This document shows positions 6,157 to 10,475 of a stretch of 10,475 nucleotides of DNA, piece by piece. The DNA comes from Coriobacteriaceae bacterium (GTDB taxonomy: Bacteria > Actinomycetota > Coriobacteriia > Coriobacteriales > Coriobacteriaceae), in NCBI GenBank assembly GCA_902363875.1, contig CABJBO010000050.1:1-10475 (forward strand), given 5' to 3'. The first letter of the stretch is position 1, and each line of letters opens with the position of its first letter. The notes below the pieces were generated by a model. That model saw only the letters and a program-made list of their open reading frames with translations. It did not search any database and was not told the DNA's origin. A program made the position numbers and the translations under genes.

Positions 6157-7557
6157 ATGGCTTCTTCTGATGCAACACAACGAGCAGTCCTTGCCGGACT
6201 TTCGTGCGGGATCGGCCTTGCCGCTCCCGTGGTTATGTATGCCGCGACGCTGCCGTTTTCGTCGGTGAACGAGACGGTCGTGGCGGGTGCGGTTCCCTTC
6301 GCCGTGGGCGCGGTGGCGGGCGTGGGCATCTATGCCGCCTCGCTGGGTATCTCCGAGTATCGTGCGCAGCGTGAAGAGCGTCTGTTCCAGCCCGATGCCA
6401 TGGGCGGTGCCGCCAATCTCAATCAGCATCAAAGCGAGTTCAAGACCGCCTCGATTCCAGCTCAGCAGCAGGATGCGACTCCTTACGCTGCGACTTCTGC
6501 TTCTCAGGCTCAGTCGGAGCAGTCTACCTCGGCATTCCTTTCCGGCCTGACTGGTGCGTTCCAGCGCCGTCATGCCGATGATGGTGTCCCTACCATCGCT
6601 CGAGCCGCAGATGCTATGGACGAGGACGAGGCTTGGTCTATGATCGACAGTATGCTCGACGACGATTCGCCGGTGAGCTGCGACCCTGCACACTCGCGCG
6701 ACGTCTATCAAGTCGCCATCGACGAGCTCACCAACGGCGGGCAGTCCGGTTCCTTCAATCGCGACGACATCGCCGCCGCGGCACGCGCCGTGTCTGGCTC
6801 CCAGGCCGCCCCTGCGGGCAGCACGGCGGCTTTCGTGGCACTCGTCGCCAACGCGGCAGCCAATAACGCCTACAGCGCTACCTCGGCGGACGCGAACGCT
6901 TCTGCCGATAATTCGTACGTTGATGAAGCCATGACCGCGGACGAGGAGGCCGTTGCCGCCCGCCGCGCCGCCGAAAGCTCGCTTTGGGGCGCTCCTGCCC
7001 AGCAGCAGGCGGCTGAGGCTGCGCCGTACAACGCAAGCATCGCCAGCATGCCTATCATCTCCGGTGTCGCGGACATCGATCTCGATGACCTCGATGAGCC
7101 TGCAGCCATCACCGCATCGATTGATGCCCAAGATCGCATCGACACCGGCGACCTTCCGGACGCTTCGCTCGAGGTTGATGTCCCTATGGCCGATTACTCA
7201 GGCCACGAGGACATGTGGGCCGCCGCCACCGCGATTCTGGATGAGATTGACGAGCCTGCTCCTGTTGCAGCCCCCGCTCCCGTCACTGCCCCTCAGCCTG
7301 CTGCCCCCGCCTATGTTGGCCGTCACAGCGCTGTGTTCCCCGAGGATACTGCCCGCATCTCGCGTGAGAGCATCGAGCGAGCCGAGGCTATTGCCGCCGG
7401 CATTATGGAAAATCGTCGTCACGAGCGCGTCAATCAGATCCTCGAGGAAGAGATCGAGCGCCTGCAGTCCTCTACCGCCAAGCGTACGGGCCGTGCCTAT
7501 CTGAGCGTTATCGAGGGCGGTACCGCCAGCTTCGCGCCGCTCCGCGCGGAGGCATAA
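6157..7557 (+). CDS. Hypothetical two-helix membrane protein with long acidic cytoplasmic tail
   Basis: I do not recognise this 466-residue protein. Two hydrophobic segments, about 10-33 and 41-64, form a helical hairpin. Arg/Lys-rich sequence follows (SEYRAQREERLF, 66-77), so both ends are predicted to be cytoplasmic. Residues 78-385 are Ala-, Asp-, Glu- and Gln-rich and look mostly disordered. An acidic-Trp-helix-LD[DE] motif occurs twice, at 155-170 (DEDEAWSMIDSMLDDD) and 350-365 (HEDMWAAATAILDEID). A Pro/Ala linker (366-386) leads to a charged helix (400-437) suited to a coiled coil. The basic C-terminal end includes GRAYLSVIEGG (445-455). The ATG at 6157 is preceded by GGGGAGAG (6146-6153); an in-frame TTG at 6130 lacks such a site. 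The stop lies 7 nt before vanZ, so the two are probably co-transcribed. A role in the envelope or as a membrane scaffold is speculation. Confidence 0.85.
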   Translation: MASSDATQRAVLAGLSCGIGLAAPVVMYAATLPFSSVNETVVAGAVPFAVGAVAGVGIYAASLGISEYRAQREERLFQPDAMGGAANLNQHQSEFKTASIPAQQQDATPYAATSASQAQSEQSTSAFLSGLTGAFQRRHADDGVPTIARAADAMDEDEAWSMIDSMLDDDSPVSCDPAHSRDVYQVAIDELTNGGQSGSFNRDDIAAAARAVSGSQAAPAGSTAAFVALVANAAANNAYSATSADANASADNSYVDEAMTADEEAVAARRAAESSLWGAPAQQQAAEAAPYNASIASMPIISGVADIDLDDLDEPAAITASIDAQDRIDTGDLPDASLEVDVPMADYSGHEDMWAAATAILDEIDEPAPVAAPAPVTAPQPAAPAYVGRHSAVFPEDTARISRESIERAEAIAAGIMENRRHERVNQILEEEIERLQSSTAKRTGRAYLSVIEGGTASFAPLRAEA

Positions 7558-7564
7558 CTTCTGC

Positions 7565-8014
7565 ATGGTTAAGATCAATCGAAAATGGGCGGTCGTGACC
7601 TGCCTGATGGCGCTCTTGATCTGGGGCAATTCGCTGGTTCCCGGCTCGGGGTCGGGCTCGCTGAGCCTAACGGTCATGGAAGCTATCCGCGGTTTCCTGC
7701 ACGGCGTGGGACTTCCATATGCATGGGTGACCAATTTTGTTGTTCGCAAGTGCGCGCATTTTACCGAGTATATGGTGCTCGGTATCTTGGCAACGCACGC
7801 CTTTGATTTTGAGGGCCGGCGCACCTTTGACGTGCTGCTGCCCACGGCGGTGTTCCTGCTGCTGATTCCCTCGATCGACGAGACGATTCAGCTCTTTGTG
7901 CCGGGACGCGCCGGCATGATCACCGATGTGATGATCGACTGCTGTGGTGCGGCAACGGGCGTTGTGCTCCGATATCTCTTACGGCCGCTGATGCGCGCCA
8001 AAAAAGCCGCCTAG
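7565..8014 (+). CDS. VanZ-family membrane protein
   Basis: A 149-residue integral membrane protein of the VanZ-like family. Hydrophobic segments lie at about 8-27, 68-80, 88-103 and 120-138. Family signatures are present: RKCAHFTEYMVLG (61-73) and the block SIDETIQLFVPGR (103-115), followed by D121 and D125. VanZ of the vanA cluster gives low-level teicoplanin resistance, but most chromosomal members have no known role, and no other van gene is visible here. The ATG at 7565 has GGAGG at 7548-7552, inside the last codons of the upstream gene and 12 nt away. That is a rather long spacing and suggests translational coupling to that gene. The stop codon lies within the stem of the following terminator. 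The family call is firm and the function is unknown. Confidence 0.88.
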   Translation: MVKINRKWAVVTCLMALLIWGNSLVPGSGSGSLSLTVMEAIRGFLHGVGLPYAWVTNFVVRKCAHFTEYMVLGILATHAFDFEGRRTFDVLLPTAVFLLLIPSIDETIQLFVPGRAGMITDVMIDCCGAATGVVLRYLLRPLMRAKKAA

Positions 8015-8046
8015 GACGTATTGTTTGGTCCTAGGCGGCCTTTTTT
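8000..8046. terminator. Bidirectional terminator between vanZ and the ROK kinase
   Basis: A perfect 12-bp stem (8006-8017 with 8028-8039) has a 10-nt loop, six A residues on its left (8000-8005) and six T residues on its right (8041-8046). It can therefore end transcription from either side. The vanZ stop codon (8012-8014) is inside the left arm. For the minus-strand kinase it sits about 90 nt past the stop codon. Confidence 0.9.
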
Positions 8047-8128
8047 ATTTGAGGGCTTATATGAGGCGTGGTGGCGTCGTTCCGTAGGTCGGATTTGCCG
8101 GGCGCGCCACGCCCTGTGGGTGCGTCTG

Positions 8129-9019
8129 CTACTGAAGCGCCTGAGCGCCCAGGGCCAGGCAGCCCATAATGCCCTGTTTGCCCTCGAGGCTGTTGTTGAC
8201 GATATAGCTATCAATGTCGGCCATCTCGGGCGTGACGATGTAGCCGTTGAGCATCTCGGCGCACTTCTTGCGCGCGAGCGGCACGATGGGGGTGTGGTCG
8301 GCCACGCCGCCACCGATGACGATCTTTTGCGGTGCGTAGCACAGGATGTAGGTCATGAGCGCCTGCGCCAGATAGCCGGCGAGCAGGTCCATGGCCTCCG
8401 GGTCATCGGCCATCTCTCCGGCGCTCTTGCCACCCCAGCGCTTTTTGACGCCGGGACCGGCGATGAGGCCCTCGAGGCAGTTGTCGTGGAAGGGGCAGCC
8501 GCTGTGCTCGCCGATGGTGTCGCGCGGGTCGCGCGTGACCAGGATGTGACCGGCCTCGGGATGCATCATGCCGTGCACGAGCTTACCGCCCGAGAGCACG
8601 CCGGCGCCCACGCCGGTACCGATGGTCAGATACACCACGTCAGTGAGGCCCTGGGCGCAACCAAAGGTGACCTCGCCCAGGCAGGCGACGTTGACGTCGG
8701 TGTCGTAGCCGCAGGGAATATTGAGCTCGTTTTGGATGGTGCCCAGCAGGTCAAAGTAGCGCCATGCCGTTTTGGGCGTCTCCAGGATCTTGCCGTATTG
8801 GGACGAGGCAGGGTTGACTGCGGTGGGGCCAAAGGCGCCGATGCCCAGCGCGGCGATGTCCTTGTCGGCAAACCATGCGTTGACGGCCTCAACGGTCTCC
8901 TGCGGGGTCGTGGTCGCAATCTGCTCGCGTTCCAGGACCGTGCCGTCTGCATAGCCCGTGGCGCAGACCATCTTGGTGCCGCCGGCCTCGAGCGCTCCGA
9001 TAAGCTGCTGCTCTGCCAT
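8129..9019 (-). CDS. ROK-family sugar kinase, fructokinase-like
   Basis: A 296-residue cytoplasmic kinase of the ROK family, closest in pattern to the Bacillus GmuE/YdhR-type fructokinases (EC 2.7.1.4), which phosphorylate fructose with ATP. The N-terminal phosphate-binding motif is GALEAGGTK (8-16). The likely catalytic base is Asp108 in DTDVNVACLGE. The second nucleotide loop is LTIGTGVGAG (131-140). Zinc-site ligands appear complete as His158 (HPEAGH), Cys175, His178 and Cys181 (CPFHDNC). IVIGGGVA (233-240) is the C-terminal adenosine-binding turn. The EAGGTK start and the CPFH zinc motif favour the fructokinase branch over glucokinases or ROK repressors; there is no N-terminal DNA-binding domain. 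The ATG at 9017-9019 has AGAGGAA a few bases upstream. It is monocistronic with its own promoter. The exact sugar is not settled by the sequence. Confidence 0.9.
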   Translation of the reverse strand: MAEQQLIGALEAGGTKMVCATGYADGTVLEREQIATTTPQETVEAVNAWFADKDIAALGIGAFGPTAVNPASSQYGKILETPKTAWRYFDLLGTIQNELNIPCGYDTDVNVACLGEVTFGCAQGLTDVVYLTIGTGVGAGVLSGGKLVHGMMHPEAGHILVTRDPRDTIGEHSGCPFHDNCLEGLIAGPGVKKRWGGKSAGEMADDPEAMDLLAGYLAQALMTYILCYAPQKIVIGGGVADHTPIVPLARKKCAEMLNGYIVTPEMADIDSYIVNNSLEGKQGIMGCLALGAQALQ

Positions 9020-9054
9020 AGTATTCCTCTCTGGACGAGTTGCTCCGTGACTAA

Positions 9055-9084
9055 AGTATAGCGCTCTAAAAAATAAATGAGGTC
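9055..9084 (-). promoter_or_regulatory. Candidate promoter of the ROK kinase
   Basis: On the minus strand TATACT (complement of 9055-9060) matches 5 of 6 consensus -10 bases and lies 35 nt before the start codon. No good -35 is seen; the region upstream is AT-rich (9067-9080), which could act as an UP-like element. An inverted repeat TATAGCG (9057-9063)/CGCTATA (9084-9090) overlaps the -10 and could be an operator. Confidence 0.5.
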
Positions 9085-9089
9085 GCTAT

Positions 9090-9131
9090 AAAAAGAAACC
9101 TCATGGCCCAACGGGTTCACGAGGTTTCTTT
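9090..9131 (-). terminator. Intrinsic terminator of the aminotransferase gene
   Basis: An 11-bp perfect stem pairs 9092-9102 (AAAGAAACCTC) with 9121-9131. The 18-nt loop can form a small inner CCC/GGG stem. On the minus strand it ends in TTTTT (complement of 9090-9094). It begins 24 nt past the aminotransferase stop codon and separates that gene from the downstream kinase. Confidence 0.75.
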
Positions 9132-9155
9132 AGTGCCTTTAGTTACTGACCGTCC

Positions 9156-10337
9156 TTACCCGCGCGGGTTGATTTTATCACGTAGCGACTTGAGGTTCTC
9201 AAGCGCAGCGTTGAGCGTCTCGTCTCGCTTGGCAAAGTGGAAACGAATCAGATGGTTGACGGGCTCGCGGAAGAAGCTCGAGCCCGGAACGGCGCCCACG
9301 CCCACCTTGGAGGCCAAATCCTCACAGAAGTCGAGGTCGCTGTCATAGCCAAACTCCGAGATATCCATCATCACATAGTAGGCGCCCTGCGGCACGTTGT
9401 GCTCAAGACCGATGCTATCGAGCCCCTGACAGAATAGGTCGCGCTTGGCGGTGTAGAGGTCGAGGACCTCCTGGTAATAGCTGTCGTCGAATTTGAGGGC
9501 GGTGACGACAGCTTCCTGCAGGGGAGCGGCAGCACCCACGGTGAGGAAGTCGTGGACCTTTTTAATGCGCTCGGTGATCTGGGCCGGGGCGATGGTGTAG
9601 CCCAGACGCCAGCCGGTGATGGAGTAGGTCTTGGACAGCGAGCTGCAGCTGATGGTTCGATCGAACATGCCGGGCAGCGTGGCCATATAGACGTGCTCGT
9701 GGGGCGCGTAGACGATGTGCTCGTATACCTCGTCGGTAATGCAGTAGGCGTCGTACTTTTTGCAGAGGTCGGCGATTAAGGTGAGCTCCTCGCGCGTAAA
9801 GACCTTGCCGCAGGGGTTGGAAGGGTTGCACAGGACGATGGCCTTGGGATCGTTGTCGCGGAAGGCCGCCTCGAGTGTCTCGCGGTCAAAGTCGAACGCA
9901 GGTGGGTTAAGCGGCACGTAGATGGGCTCGGCACCCGAGAGGATCGTGTCGGCGCCGTAGTTCTCGTAGAATGGCGAGAAGATGACGACCTTGTCGCCGG
10001 GGTTTGTGACCGTCATCATGGCGGCCATCATGGCCTCGGTGGAGCCGCAGGTGACCACGATGTTCTCGTTGGGGTTGATCGGCATGCCCATAAAGTGCTC
10101 CTGCTTGGCGGCAAGCGCCTCACGCATGGCCTGGGAGCCCCAGGTGATGGAGTACTGGTGATAGAGCGGCTTGGGGTCGCTGGCGATGGCGCTCAGGCTG
10201 TTGAGCAGCTGCGCCGGGGGATCGAAGTCGGGGAAGCCCTGCGACAGGTTGACGGCGCCATACTTATTGGAGATGCGCGTCATGCGGCGGATGACCGAAT
10301 CGGTAAACGTTGCCGTACGGTTGGAGAGTTCTTTCAT
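9156..10337 (-). CDS. Class I/II pyridoxal-phosphate aminotransferase
   Basis: A 393-residue fold-type I PLP aminotransferase that moves an amino group between an amino acid and a 2-oxo acid in the cytoplasm. Visible signatures are NLSQGFPDF (30-38), GSTEA (98-102, phosphate binding), NPSNPCGKVF (171-180, with Asn174), DEVYEH (202-207, with Asp202 and Tyr205) and SSLSKTYSITGWRLGY (232-247). In the last of these, Lys236 is the Schiff-base lysine. IRFHFAK (364-370) carries Arg365, the carboxylate-binding arginine. The QGFPDF opening is typical of the kynurenine/methionine/aromatic aminotransferase branch (YbdL-like) and also seen in aspartate-type members, so the substrate is uncertain. ATG at 10335-10337 is chosen because AAAGGA (complement of 10343-10348) lies 5 nt upstream; an ATG six codons earlier (10353-10355) has no ribosome site. 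It is monocistronic and closed by a hairpin terminator. Confidence 0.93.
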   Translation of the reverse strand: MKELSNRTATFTDSVIRRMTRISNKYGAVNLSQGFPDFDPPAQLLNSLSAIASDPKPLYHQYSITWGSQAMREALAAKQEHFMGMPINPNENIVVTCGSTEAMMAAMMTVTNPGDKVVIFSPFYENYGADTILSGAEPIYVPLNPPAFDFDRETLEAAFRDNDPKAIVLCNPSNPCGKVFTREELTLIADLCKKYDAYCITDEVYEHIVYAPHEHVYMATLPGMFDRTISCSSLSKTYSITGWRLGYTIAPAQITERIKKVHDFLTVGAAAPLQEAVVTALKFDDSYYQEVLDLYTAKRDLFCQGLDSIGLEHNVPQGAYYVMMDISEFGYDSDLDFCEDLASKVGVGAVPGSSFFREPVNHLIRFHFAKRDETLNAALENLKSLRDKINPRG

Positions 10338-10475
10338 GCTTGTCCTTTCGAGCATTTGCAGTGGGGCAAGTTTACTCCTATGAAACCGGTGGGAATTGCT
10401 CGAAATGGTCTCGAAAAACTCTTTGGTTGATTTTCAATCTCAACGCAACAGCCTGAACGGGCCCCGCGTTTCCGC

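Noticed and set aside
6094..7131. 345-codon minus-strand frame opposite the unknown membrane protein
   Set aside because: The plus-strand frame has a good ribosome site, promoter, two membrane helices and coupling to vanZ. The minus frame is Arg/Gly-rich shadow.
8021..9061. 346-codon plus-strand frame across the ROK kinase
   Set aside because: It starts inside the terminator hairpin and mirrors the kinase gene, which has all its motifs on the other strand.
10338..10355. Six-codon longer start for the aminotransferase
   Set aside because: No purine-rich site precedes the ATG at 10355, while the ATG at 10337 has AAAGGA at good spacing and gives the usual family N-terminus.

Overview
The window looks like a housekeeping segment of a high-GC Gram-positive chromosome. 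It most resembles a gut Coriobacteriia member close to Collinsella. The evidence is the strong G/C third-position bias, a CarD-type RNA polymerase regulator, a Rho with a very long basic and acidic N-terminal extension, and the overall protein style. The genus is inferred from recalled resemblance, not from a search. No rRNA, tRNA, CRISPR array, transposase or phage gene is visible.

Layout from left to right. A minus-strand terminator (1-40) closes carD (83-568, minus). A 342-bp divergent intergenic region separates carD from argS (911-2764, plus), which ends in a strong terminator. The 529-bp gap before rho holds a 180-bp nested inverted-repeat element (about 2874-3051), then a rho promoter and a leader of about 140 nt. 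rho (3294-5843, plus) encodes an 849-residue termination factor and also has its own terminator. A promoter of good quality (5992-6020) then drives a two-gene unit. Its members are an unrecognised two-helix membrane protein with a long acidic tail (6157-7557) and a VanZ-family membrane protein (7565-8014). A bidirectional terminator overlapping the vanZ stop codon separates this unit from two minus-strand metabolic genes: a ROK-family fructokinase-like sugar kinase (8129-9019) and a class I/II PLP aminotransferase (9156-10337). The last two are separate transcription units, because a terminator and a promoter lie between them.

Functionally, carD (open-complex stability), argS (arginyl-tRNA charging) and rho (termination) are core information-processing genes. 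The kinase and aminotransferase serve sugar and amino-acid metabolism. The membrane-protein/VanZ pair is the part with no assigned role.

No clearly new system is evident. The points most worth a second look are: the palindromic element before rho; a Rho whose primary RNA-binding site seems to lack the RNP1 aromatics while carrying a basic, AT-hook-like disordered N-terminus; a CarD with no tryptophan at all, so no canonical wedge residue; and the unknown acidic membrane protein with a twice-occurring acidic-Trp-Leu-Asp motif.
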